Shown piece after piece: positions 10,515 through 20,819 of a stretch of DNA of 64,000 nucleotides. Made by a program: the position numbers and the translations under genes. Source of the DNA: Halichoerus grypus (Eukaryota > Chordata > Mammalia > Carnivora > Phocidae); assembly GCF_964656455.1 (NCBI RefSeq), contig NC_135717.1, forward strand, positions 155,845,062 to 155,909,061. Direction: 5' to 3'. The notes below the pieces were generated by a model. It saw only the letters and a program-made list of their open reading frames with translations, made no database searches and had not been told where the DNA came from. How positions within the stretch are numbered: position 1 is the first letter of the stretch; each line of letters opens with the position of its first letter.

Positions 10515-12160
10515 ATCTTTTTTTTAAAGATGTAATTTTTTAAAAAACAGCGGTAGGTTTACAACAAAATTGAGTTGACAGTACAGATATTTCCCACAAA
10601 ATCCCTGTTCCTACACATGCAAAGTCTTGCCCATTATAAACACCACTCAGCAAAGTGGTACATTTTTTTTTTACCAAGAACAAACTCACATTGACACATC
10701 ATAATCACCCAAAGTCTATAGTTTACCTGAAGGTTCACTCTTGGTATCATATGCTCTATGGGTTTGGACAAATGTATAATGACATACATCTATCATTATA
10801 ACATCAAACAGAATATTTTCACTGCCCTAAAATCCTCTGTGCTCTGCCTATTCATCTCTCCTACCCCCCTCTCACCAAGCAATCTCTGATCATTTTACTG
10901 ACTCCATAGTTTTGCCTTTTCCAAAATATCATTTGGTTGGAATCACACAATATCTAGCCTTTTCAGATTGGGTTCTTTCACCTGGTAATATGCATTTGTC
11001 TTTTTGGGACCTTATATCTCATTTCATTTTAACACTGAATAATATGCCATTTTCTGGATATACCACAGCTTATTTATCCATTCACCTACTGAAGGACATC
11101 TTGGTTTCTTACAATTTGGGGCAGTTATAAATAAAGCTGCTATAAACATCCAGGTGCAGAATTTTTTGTGGACATAAGTTTTCAATCCCTTGGGTTAAAT
11201 ACCAAGGAATGTGACTGCTGGATCGTATGGCAAGAGTATGTTTAGTTAAGTAATAAGTCACCAAACTGTCTTTCAGAGTGTCTGTACCATTTTTCATTCC
11301 CACCAGCAATGTGTAAGAACTCCTTTTGCCCCACATCCTCTTCAACAATTGGTGCTGTCAACGTTCCAGACTTTGGCCATTCTAATATGCATGCAGTGGT
11401 AGCTCATTGTTTTAATTTGCATTTCTCTGATGCTATATGATGTAGAGCATCTTTTCATATACTTATTTGCCATCTGTACATCTTCTTTGGTGGGTGTATG
11501 TTAGGGTCTTTGGCCCATTTTTTAAGAGGGTTTTTGGTTATTATTGAGTTTTAGAAGCTCTTTGTATATTTTGGATAACAGCTGTTTATCAGATGTGTCT
11601 TTTGCAAATATTTTCTCCCAGTCTGTGGCTTGTGTTCTCATTCTCTTGACATTGCCCTTCACAGGTAGAAATTTTTAATTTTATGAAGTCTGAGGCTTAT
11701 CGATTATTTCTTTCATGGATGATGTTTTTGGTGTTGTATCTAACAAGGCATCACCATACCTGGCGTCATCTAGGTTTTCTCCTATATTATCTTCTAGGAG
11801 TTTTATAGTTTTGCATTTTACATTTAGGCCCACGATCCACTTTGAGTCAATTTTTGTGAAGGGTGTAAGGTCTAGATTCACTCTTTTACATGCGGATGTC
11901 CAGTTGGCCCAGCATCATTTGTCAAAGACACGATTTCTGCTTCATTCTATTGCTTTTGTTCCTTTGTCAAATATCAGTAGAATAAACTTGAAGTTAATTT
12001 CTGGGCACTCTGTTCTGTTGGATTGATCTATTTGTCTATTCTGTCACCAATACCATGCTGTCTTGATTACTATAGCTTTATAGTAAATCTTAAACTTGGG
12101 TAGCGTCAGTCATCCAACTTTGTTCTTCTCCATCAATATTGTACTGGCTATTTTGGGTCT
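10515..12160 (-). mobile_element. 5'-truncated L1 (3' UTR and end of ORF2)
   Basis: On the + strand the order is 3' end first (oligo-T, 10515-10545), then 3' UTR, then the C-terminal ORF2 region. 'tcacccaaagtctatagttt', 'ggtttggacaaatgtataat', 'cttttgcaaatattttctcc' and 'cttctaggagttttatagtt' are strong L1 landmarks. The minus frame at 11681-11881 gives residues such as IKLLEDNIGENLDD, which match the C-terminal part of L1 ORF2. Stops and frame changes elsewhere mean it cannot make a reverse transcriptase, and the endonuclease and RT domains are absent because of 5' truncation. It belongs to an old mammalian L1M-type group. Confidence 0.9.
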
Positions 12161-12594
12161 TCCAAACCATTTTGCCTCTTTCACTTTTTATTATCTTTCT
12201 TCCATACAGTGCTCTCCCTTAGCTGTATGCTTTTGAGAAAAGTAACTTATCTCACAAATTGTTTCCTTCCCTGTAATCAAAGCCTTTCTGTTAGGAATAA
12301 AAGGCCAAAGTTTCTTAAAATTCTGTTATTCATCGATTCCCAAAACACTCTTTTTACCAGATCACCTCCTTGCTTAATGTTCCATGGCTCCCATTACCTA
12401 CATTTTAAACTCCAATATTTTTAAGCTTAAGGAAATATTCTTCTTAAATTATATCTCAACTTGTCTTTCAAGTCTTTCATCTCTTTGTTTTAATCACGAT
12501 TTACTCCATGAATGTCAAGTTGGTTGCCGGCTGCACACCATGTTCTTCCCACTCCCATAATTTTTCTCATTAAACCTTATAACCTTCCCCACAG
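12161..12594. other. No feature recognised
   Basis: Unique-looking sequence between two L1-derived stretches. The 71-codon frame at 12209-12424 has no support. Confidence 0.45.
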
Positions 12595-13175
12595 AGAGCA
12601 CCAGGAGACCACTACAAACAGAAGAGTACAATCTGAGACAATAAAATAAACATGCTTAAAATATTTGAAGAGATAAAAGAAGGAACAGAATCAATAACAG
12701 AAAAATAGGACCTTATGAGATATGATCAGAAGATTTGAAAAAGAACCAAATAGAGTTTCTGTAATGAAAAACTAAACAGACAGATGAAAGCATAAATTAA
12801 ATGCCGAAAAGAGAATCAATGAGCTAGAAGATGGATTTGGAGAAATCATCCAGCATGCAAAACAGAGAGATGAAAAAGTAGAAATTTTGAAAGAGCATTT
12901 AAAGATGCAAAAGCCAGAATGATAAATTCCAATAATACCTCTCAGAAGGGTTTTATAGAGTGAGAGAGGTGAGAAGTTAATTTCAAAGAAATAACGGCTG
13001 ACAATTTTTCTTAATTAAAGAACACAAACGCACAGGGGCGCCTGGGTGGCTCAGTTGGTTAAGCGACTGCCTTCGGCTCAGGTCATGGTCCCGGAGTCCT
13101 GGGATCAAGTCCCACATCAGGCTCGCAGCTCGGCGGGGAGCCTGCTTCTCCCTCTGACCCTATCCCCTCTCATGC

Positions 13176-13213
<38 letters not shown>

Positions 13214-13480
13214 AAATAAATAAATAAAATCTTTAAAAAAAAAAAAAAAGAACACAAACGCACAGGCTAATGAAACACTGATTAGAAAGAAATTGCAGAA
13301 AATAAAAATAAATCTACTTTTCTGTAGATCCTAGAAAATATGATATGGAACAAGACAAATATGGAGATTACCTCCATAACATCTTGACACTGACAACCTA
13401 AAATTCCATATCCTGCTAAATTCTCCTCCAAGAATGAGAGTGAATTAAATACCTATTTGGGAAACAATACAATTACATGG
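12595..13480 (+). mobile_element. HAL1/L1M ORF1-region fragment, interrupted by a SINE
   Basis: 'ccactacaaacagaagagta', 'gagaatcaatgagctagaag', 'ttccaataatacctctcag' and 'aaattccatatcctgctaaa' follow the HAL1/L1M ORF1 region in sense order. A SINEC copy at 13035-13249 splits it, and the two halves rejoin exactly across the SINE target-site duplication. No intact frame remains. Confidence 0.65.
13035..13249 (+). mobile_element. SINEC, young-looking copy
   Basis: Full length: 'ggggcgcctgggtggctcag' head with A box, B-box region near 'gggatcaagtccc', CT repeat at 13181-13209, AAATAAATAAATAAAAT tail and poly(A). It is flanked by a perfect direct repeat that includes 'aacacaaacgcacagg' (13021-13036 and 13251-13266). 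The perfect duplication and long pure CT tract suggest a comparatively recent insertion into the HAL1 fragment. Confidence 0.97.
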
Positions 13481-13680
13481 AATCATGGTTGCACCCAAAA
13501 AATCAAGAATCTGTAAATGTATTCCTTCCCTGTAAGTAAGCTATACACTGCCAAAGAAAATAATGCATGCATTTTCTCATTACTTTTCATTAATTTACTA
13601 TCTTATACAAGCTCTGTTATTATAATTCTTTCTCCACATTGTTGTCTCTGACTAACACACTTAAAAATCAACCTTGCTCA

Positions 13681-13884
13681 GGGCACCTGCGTGGCTTAGT
13701 CACTTAAGTGGCCAACTCTTGGTTTCTGCTCAGGTCATGATCTCAGGGTTCTGGAATCAAGCCCCGTGTTGGGCTCTGCGTTCAGCAGGGAGTGTGCTTG
13801 AGGATTCTCTCTCTCTCTCCCTCTGCCCCTCCCCCTGCTCACACTGCTCTCTCTCTCAAATAAATAAAATTAAAAAAAAAAAAA
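13681..13884 (+). mobile_element. SINEC, older subfamily
   Basis: The head 'gggcacctgcgtggcttagt' is followed by the older-type middle 'ccaactcttggtttctgctc', then a CT tract, AAATAAATAAAAT and poly(A). The direct repeat 'caaccttgctc' lies at 13669-13679 and 13885-13895. It differs from the copies at 22536 and 37927 in the region after the A box, so it belongs to an older subfamily. The 85-codon frame over it is SINE-derived. Confidence 0.93.
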
Positions 13885-13944
13885 CAACCTTGCTCCTACT
13901 ACTTTTACTCAAAAACTCTCATATTGGCTAATGTCATCTAAATC

Positions 13945-14155
13945 AGGAATCAGCAAAATTTTTCTGTAAATATTTTAAATATTCTGTGAATATTTTTGGC
14001 TTTGAGGACCACATGAAGTCTCTGTTGTGTATTCTTTTTTATTGTTTTTTTTTAATCCCTTTTAAAATATCAAAACCATTCTTAGCTCTTGTCCTGTACA
14101 AAAATCAGCTCTAGGCAGATTTACCTGGGTCATAGATGCTGAGCCCTGATCTAAA
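13945..14155 (+). mobile_element. hAT-type MER element (same family as 58537-58756)
   Basis: 'caggaatcagcaaaattttt', 'tttggctttgaggaccacat' and 'gaagtctctgttgtgtattc' match the body of the MER element that reads 'ggtcggcaaac...ctttgcgggccatac' in good copies. The right end is degraded. No duplication is visible. Confidence 0.55.
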
Positions 14156-15000
14156 CTCTGAACTTGTCATTCAACAAACTCTATTCTTTTTGCAGGCTTT
14201 CATCTTAGTACTGTACTGCAGAGACCTTCTACTCTGATGTATTTAACGGAATAAAATATGTTTACCACAAACAAATAGTAGAGGAATATACATTGTCTTT
14301 CTGGACTCTCTCGAATGCTATAGTATGATGGGGCTGGGGACAGCTACTGGTCTGTGGGATTCAGAAAAGTTTCCTCTATAACAAGGTTATTTAAAAGCAA
14401 AGCAGTCAACTGGAGGCCCTACTGGTTCACAGTTATGCTTGGAAATATGTTCATATGTACTAGGCTACAAAAATGAATAGGGTTCTTATCCTAAATGTGA
14501 GCAATTCAGTTTAACATTTGCATTTCATGAATACCACGAGCAGATCACGCACCAGCCTAATTGCCAGGGTTGTGAAGATGAATATAATAGTACTTCCTCG
14601 GAGGACCTCAGAATCTCTGAAGAAGAGAGTTTAGTTGAATTAGTCAAAGAATAGCATTTTAAGTTCATGATCATCAGTTTCTAACTATTGTCTGCCAAGA
14701 GAACATTGCAGGTAAAGTCTAGATATTCATCTTGAACCCTTGCCACATAAGTCACTTAAAAAGCAAAAAATGAGACTCTGGTATCATACAGAAAAATGCC
14801 CGGTTACTTCATTATTCTGTTTTCTTTTGGCTATAATTTCTTACACAAAAACTTAAAATATATCTGTTATTTCCTCAGGTTCTTGTTTGTTCAGCTACAA
14901 TCTTCGATCTCTTCGTATCAACCACTAAGTTTAGGAAACAGATTAAACACTGTTCTAAATCAGCCATGCTTTCTGCAAAAGGTGTGGTTATCTTAGTGTG
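14156..15000. other. Intergenic, no feature recognised
   Basis: No repeat family recognised. A short GT run (about 14995-15010) ends the stretch. The frames at 14796-15063 are short and unsupported. Confidence 0.45.
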
Positions 15001-16480
15001 TGTGTGTGTGGTAGAGGGTGGGGGAATGCATATTGCTGTTGGTACAGGGACCGGGACAAACAAGGAAACGGCTTTGTTTTCTTGATCTCTTAAGCAACCG
15101 AGAAATCCCTGTGAATTCTGTTCTCCTCCCAGTCATTAATTAGATCACTCAATCAAAACCTTAGTGCAATAATCACGTTGCAGCCCACCCCCCGCCCCCC
15201 TACATAGCTGCCTCTACATAACATAACTGCAGCCATCCCCATCCTGCAGCCACAGCATTAACAGAACGTATCAAGTTGTTTGTGATGCTTCATTCACAGT
15301 AATCAGAAAAAGAAGTCAAGCGGGCACATTCATCATGGTGACCGCGGAGTGTGTAGGTTAGCCGCTCCGAAGGGAGAAGATACCTTTGATTAAGTTGAGA
15401 CAAACTATAATGGATGAGAGTTCTGCTCAAGTCCAATAAATCACCAGAGCCCTTCTAAGCTAGCAGGACTAGGAATCATTGGGAAATTAAAACTTGCTGC
15501 AATGGCTATGCTGATGTCTCCGATGTAGAGTCTGCCCGGACAGCTCTGCAGAGGAGAGCGGGAACAGGAAGTCTAAACAGTCTTGAGAGGATATTCGTGA
15601 TTGACGACTACAAAATGCATTACCCATTGGACTTCTTCAAGGGCTGTGCTTTAATAAACCCTGCTCCCTTTTAACTGTAGGCTGTGGTGAAAGGTCATTG
15701 GACTCAATTTGAGCAATCAGACTGGCAGGCCGGAATGGCAGCGGTGTTGGGACTATCGTGTATGTGGATCAGTAGCTCCTCCGAGGCGCCGAGAGTCAGG
15801 AGGTGTCATTGGAAATAAGAATGTGTGAGCCTTTTTGTTTTGGATTTCTCTGTGTCTATAAATTTTTGGATTTTTTTTTCCCTGGGATTCTGAGGCCATG
15901 AATAAAATATGAGTATGTTCTATTTCTTTTTCCTTAATGAGAGATTGCCTTGGATGGTAGGCCATTCCCTGCACAAAGAAAGCCACATGCTGGATTTATT
16001 AACTCTTAGCAAATGTTTGTTCGATGCTGAGTAATGAGGAGGTTTGCCGGTGCAGCAAGATAAAAGGCTTCCCCACTTTGTGTTTATCCTCTGGGTAATG
16101 AAAAAACAAATTGGCGATTTTGTATTTTTCCTGTTGGAAATTCATAAGGTCACTGGGGGAAAACCGCGAAGGTTAACTGGCACGAACACTTGCCTGTAAG
16201 CATGGTGTCAGGAAAGAAAGGTCACAAATGGATGAAGTATCCTAAACCCTAACCAGCACCACTGCAAATGCGGGGCTTGAGGAAAAGAGATTGTGTTCAA
16301 TGAAAGAGGAGCCTTGGGAATTGCCCTGACTGGAATGCAACCAATCCTGTGCTTGCAACACGCAGACGGTGAGAACACCTTTCGTAAAGCCAGCAGAATA
16401 ATAGCTCCCTTTTTGAAAGTCTTTCAGTTTTTGCCACCTTCCATTATCTCCCACTCTGTTGGCATGTTTTCTGTGCCCCC
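15001..16480. other. Repeat-poor block, candidate conserved non-coding sequence
   Basis: About 1.5 kb without any recognisable transposon, flanked on both sides by repeat-dense DNA. It contains several CpGs ('gtgaccgcggagtg', 'gccgctccgaaggg', 'gaaaaccgcgaagg') and homeodomain or forkhead-like words ('gtcattaattagatc', 'gcaaatgtttgt'). Such blocks are often constrained in mammals, but conservation cannot be seen from one sequence. The frames at 15753-16454 overlap each other on both strands and show no domains. Confidence 0.35.
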
Positions 16481-17534
16481 CCCCGCCCCCGCCTTATGCC
16501 TTTGTGTACCGTCCCTCCACCCCCTTTCGTTTCTTATCTCTCTGCAGAGAAAGGCTACTTTGTAAGGGTCAAAGGGACGCAGGAGGAGAGGCTTGGAGAA
16601 CCTGAAGCTGTAGCCTTCGGTGATTGATAATCTATGCACAGCTGAGAGCCTTCGGACCTGCCTGAAGCTTTGGTTGATAACTTTTCTTAATGCGGAACAA
16701 GACTGGTTGCGTTTCCCCCCCCGCCCTTTCCTCTGTTAGGCACCGACTCATAAGGAACCAGAGAAATGGGATTTCCTGCAAGTTTGCAGAGTATTTCAGT
16801 CGGATATTTTGCTACAAAGTTATACCGGTCAGTCCTTCTGGTTGAATAAACCAGTCTGGTTAAGGATTCTGTTAAATCAGAGAGCAGAAGCCAGGGTCAT
16901 TTCCTACCAGCAATCTTAGGTCTCCACCCTGGGGAAAAGTTGCCTTTCCCTCTTCTTTCAAAAGTCCCTCTTCTGCTCCATAACAATCTAGATTGGGTTA
17001 AACTTGGAAGAGAACTCTTCTGACTGACTGATTCCTCGCCCAGAAGGCAAACTAATCCCTGTCTTTGATGGGGAGGCAGGTGATGTTTGTCACCAGAACC
17101 GGAAAACTGAAAGAAAAGGACAGAAAGAGAGAGTAAGAAGATGGAAGGAGAAGAAATGAGAAATGGAAAGATGGAAGCAGTAATACTCCAATCTATGAGA
17201 AGGAGGGAAGTTGTGGAAAAGAGAGGAAGAGATTGGGAGAACCCAAGCTGGAAAGTCAAGTCAGTACCAGCTAGAGTGGACAAGTGCTGTGGGAAATAAG
17301 CTCATCCAGAAGCCGATAATGTTGCATTAAGTGAATGAATGAACCATTTCAATGCTTCCTGATTCAATGTCCTTCACAAGTGGAAAATTACAAGGTTCTG
17401 ATTAGAAAAATGTAACCACTTCATGCTGGATCTAGAAGCAAGGGGAGACCAGAAAGTGCTCAGAGGAAAGCCTGTGTGGACATGTTAAGCCTCCACTTTG
17501 AAGCTTCGAAGGAAGCCACGTGGATGGGATCTTC
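16481..17534. other. No gene; C-tracts and purine-rich stretch
   Basis: Contains C-runs at about 16478-16494 and 16716-16726, and a purine-rich stretch at 17105-17250. The latter causes the 128-codon minus frame (16897-17283), which is Ser/Leu-rich and unsupported. No repeat was recognised. Confidence 0.45.
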
Positions 17535-17700
17535 GGGTTGGAGGGGGCCCTTGGCATCTGTCTAGCCTGACTTGCTCATTTTGCAGATGAGAAAATCAAG
17601 GTTTGGATTATTGGAGGTTCTCATTCCAAAGTCGAGACAGTTTGTGATAGGGATGTGGTTGGGAGTTGAACCCACATCTTCTGCCTCTCTGTCATGTGAC
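17535..17700 (-). repeat. Ancient mammalian repeat, MIR-like, unassigned
   Basis: 'gcatctgtctagcctgactt', 'gctcattttgcagatgagaa' and 'gttgaacccacatcttctgc' have the layout of an old SINE in antisense (core followed by a B-box-like region). It is too eroded to assign. Confidence 0.5.
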
Positions 17701-17894
17701 CTCTACAGCTGCTGCAAGAGCTGACCGTTTATTTCTCAGTGCAGGCGCCTGGTCGCTGATAGAGCGCTGGGCTTCCGCCAACTGCTACCACCTCACAGCT
17801 CTGACACTAGAAACAATAGAGGGCTACAACAGGTTTGCAAGCAGGGGACTAATGTCACGAAACTGGCTTGGCAGAGGATCATTCTAGCAGCTGA

Positions 17895-18060
17895 GTGGAC
17901 TGAGCAGGTGGAGGATAAAGAAATCACAGCTCCACAAAGCCCTGAGAAAGTACCTGTGTGACCTTGAGCAAACCTGTTAATCTCTGCACTCAATTTTCTC
18001 ACCTATAAAATGAGGACATTGGATGGTCCCATGCACCTCGAACGTTTTATGATTCCGAAC
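17895..18060 (+). mobile_element. MIR/MIR3-like SINE
   Basis: 'cctgtgtgaccttgagcaaa', 'ctcaattttctcacctataa' and 'aatgaggacattggatggtc' are the MIR-type core and the MIR3-like continuation. The head is eroded. Confidence 0.65.
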
Positions 18061-18290
18061 CACCCTTTTCTGCAGCCGTGGCAGTTAACATTGCTTAATT
18101 GCAGCAGCTGACAGGCTATGACAGGCCTGTCATTTATTTCCCTCAGTGTTGGCCACACATGCCCTGAGGTAAATTGGCCACTCCACAAACAAATCCCTGA
18201 AAAATGGCAACTCGAGCAGTTTGCCAAAGGCTGGACCATAGGATCCAAATGGGGAAAAGACAAGAGCACACAAATGTCTACTTAACTCTA
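18061..18290. promoter_or_regulatory. Candidate regulatory element with TGACAG palindrome
   Basis: Repeat-free sequence immediately after the MIR. A perfect 16-bp palindrome 'atgacaggcctgtcat' lies at 18118-18133, and a further 'ctgacagg' lies at 18109-18116. That gives three TGACAG words within 25 bases, the core recognised by TALE homeodomain proteins (TGIF/MEIS/PKNOX). 'gcttaattgcag' lies just upstream. The regulatory role is inference from motif clustering only. Confidence 0.3.
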
Positions 18291-19135
18291 CTCTCTCTGA
18301 TTAATGAATATTATCCAAGGTAATAGCCATAAAATACAAAGAATTTACACAGCAAGAGACTCTACACCAGTTCCTCCAGCCCCAACCAGCTAATAGGAAT
18401 AGAATCCCAGGGCTTCTGGCTAAAACAGTTCAGTATCTAATTGAAGGCAAAGAAGTAACAGCTAATTCTGTCACTGATAAACATTGTCACTGTGAAGAAA
18501 ACCTAACCCCTTAATTATTTTAAACCAGTTGCTCTCTTATTTTACATTTTTAAAGATAAAATTTCAAAGAAATGGCTGTGTCTTGGCAGAATTTATCCTT
18601 GGGAATCAGGTTGATAAGAGCCCATTATATGGAATAAAAGGGGTCAGTAATGAGAGTCTGAAAAAATAGTTAGCTCTTGTCATAAATGAAGAGAGAAGTG
18701 TCTTCCTAGAGATATGATGTTATGTAGAGAATATTGTTCTAATATTTTCAGAAATGTTTTGTGGGTTGTACATAAAGCATTCTCTGAGGTTTGAGAAAAA
18801 TTAAATTGCAAATGCTAAATTAGCAAAAAGCTTTGGGATATTAGATGAACACGGGGAAACAAACTAGGATTTGTTATTGGATAATCAAAATTTATGCCCA
18901 CAAATGATAGAAGGAGGATCAAAAATGATGTCAAGAAAAATGGATTTGTCTGGAAGGAAAACTAGGTAAACACTGAATGCCTACCCACTCAGAAGTACAA
19001 TAGTGTATGTCTCTTAACTCAGTGATCAGACTGAAGAAAAACATGGGATTAGGAGGCACCATCTTGTTTCACTGAATTATTTTTTTTTCTTAAGAGGAAT
19101 TCACAAGTCAACTCAGAGAATTTGATTACTTATAG
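18291..19135. other. Intergenic, no feature recognised
   Basis: AT-rich, repeat-poor sequence with no open frame of note. It includes a region (18520-18850) free of recognisable repeats that could be worth a conservation check. Confidence 0.4.
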
Positions 19136-19139
19136 AATT

Positions 19140-19911
19140 CTAGAATCAAAATAATTTTCTAAGAATTTTGAAGGCTCTGTTTTATTGTTTTCTAGCATTT
19201 ATTATTGATGGTGAAATGTTTGATGATTACCTGCTTCTTATTCTTTTGTAGATTAATGTTTTTTTTTTCTCTTTGGTAACTTTTTAGATCTCTATCTTTG
19301 GTGTTAGGAAATTTTAGAAATTATACAATGCTCCTTGTAGATGTTTTTTGCCATCTGAAAAATTCTTTAAAGTGAAGCTTCTCTCTTCAATGCTGGAAAT
19401 GTTTATCCATATTTATTCATTATCTTTATTTTAAAGATTTTATTTATGTATAATCTACTTAGAGAAAAATGTACAAGTTGAGGACACTTAGTATTTTTTC
19501 ACAAGCTGCAAATATCCTTGTAACTAGCCCCAAAACCAAGAAATGGAATGATTCCAACAGCCCAGAAGCCTTTCTCATGTGTTCTTCCAATCATGCTGCC
19601 AACATAACCACTACCCTGATGGCTAAAAGGAAGACTCATTTTGTCTGTTTTTGTCTTTTATATAAATGGAATCAATATATTAGTTCTTTTCTAATTTCTT
19701 TCTGTGCACATTTTTCATCCTTTCTCTGGAACCCCTAGTAGTCAGATGGTGGACCTTCTGGATTTTGTATTTTGTATCTATTATCTGTTCTCTTATATTG
19801 ACCCCCTCTTTTTTTGTCCTGGGACATATTTTTAACTTTTTTTCTAATATTTTATTGTAGGACCATTTTTTTGTTGTTGTTCTCTGTTACTTTTTCATAT
19901 TATGGAAGCTA
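19140..19911 (-). mobile_element. Old L1 fragment(s), antisense
   Basis: 'cttttatataaatggaatca', 'aaaaatgtacaagttgagg' and 'taactagccccaaaaccaag' are landmarks of the antisense 3' region of L1M elements. The upstream part (19180-19330), with 'tttctagcatttattattga' and 'gatctctatctttggtgtt', looks like another antisense L1M/HAL1 piece. The frames at 19469-19738 and 19814-20122 lie in this and in the next SINE. Confidence 0.6.
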
Positions 19912-20106
19912 TTTTTTTTTAAAGATTTATTTATTTATTTGTCCGAGAGAGAGCAAGAGAGCACAAGCAGGGGGAGTGGCAGGCAGAGGGAGAAGCCGGC
20001 TCCTTTGCCTAGCAAGGAGCCCGATGCGGGACTTGATCCCAGGACCCTGGGATCATGACCTGAGTCGAAGGCAGACATTTAACCGACTGAGCCACCCAGG
20101 CGTCCC
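19912..20106 (-). mobile_element. SINEC
   Basis: Reverse-complement copy: T-run, 'aaagatttatttatttattt', GA-rich complement, and the terminal 'gagccacccaggcgtccc'. The perfect 14-bp direct repeat 'ttatggaagctatt' lies at 19900-19913 and 20107-20120. It is inserted into an antisense L1 fragment. Confidence 0.96.
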
Positions 20107-20120
20107 TTATGGAAGCTATT

Positions 20121-20460
20121 GATGAAAATCTGAGTTGTTGTCAAATAGGTCTCCAAATATAGTGACTTGAATAGTACAGAACAGGATCTCGTTCTCATGT
20201 CACTGATGTGATGTGGATGGGGTGATTGTGTTACTTGAAGACATCCAGGAACCTAAGTCCCTCCATCTGTCACTGTGCCAGCCTTTAGGATGTTGTTCTC
20301 ATCTGCGTGCTCAGTCAAAACTGGGTCCTGGCCATATCCACACAGGGAAGGAAAACGAAACTACAGGACGTAGCTGCACACATGACTTCTTGTATTAAGT
20401 GGACTGGAACTTCATCACATGTCACAGCTAGCTGTAAGGGAAAATAGAAAATACAACACC
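20121..20460 (-). mobile_element. Ancient LTR-like repeat, antisense
   Basis: 'gaacaggatctcgttctcat', 'ccagcctttaggatgttgtt' and 'tcatcacatgtcacagctag' follow the antisense order of a widespread old mammalian LTR-like repeat. I do not assert a family name. The 61-codon frame here has no support. Confidence 0.45.
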
Positions 20461-20815
20461 TAGGTGGATGCCATCAAGAAGAAGGATGGAATGGATTTAG
20501 GGAGGAAAAGTAGAAGTCTATCTATAGACTAGAAGTATTTGTATTATTGATAAAAGATCTTCTCGACTTTCTCTGAAAATAATTAAGAATATTCTTTATT
20601 TTTTTCTCTTCCTTTCTTCATTTTTTCCCTCCAGTCTCTATTTTTTCTGTCTCTTTCTCTTTCTTTCTTTCAATTTTTTTCTGTTTCCTGGATTACAGTT
20701 ATTTCCACTGGTATCATATTTTTTGGAGTATATTATTCTCTCACTTCAGACTGGGGAAAAATCAATTGACTGACACACCCAGAAATGACACAGGTAATAG
20801 AATGAAGAAACAAGG
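20461..20815. other. No gene; T/C-rich low-complexity stretch
   Basis: A T/C-rich run of TTTTTCT and CTTTCTTT units occupies about 20595-20690. Nothing else was recognised. Confidence 0.5.
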
Positions 20816-20819
20816 ATAT

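Noticed and set aside
13035..13100. tRNA gene
   Set aside because: The tRNA-like A and B boxes belong to the SINE head; no complete cloverleaf with a 3' acceptor stem is present. The same holds for the other SINEs and MIRs.
13181..13209. CT microsatellite as a separate feature
   Set aside because: It is the normal CT tract of the SINEC element.
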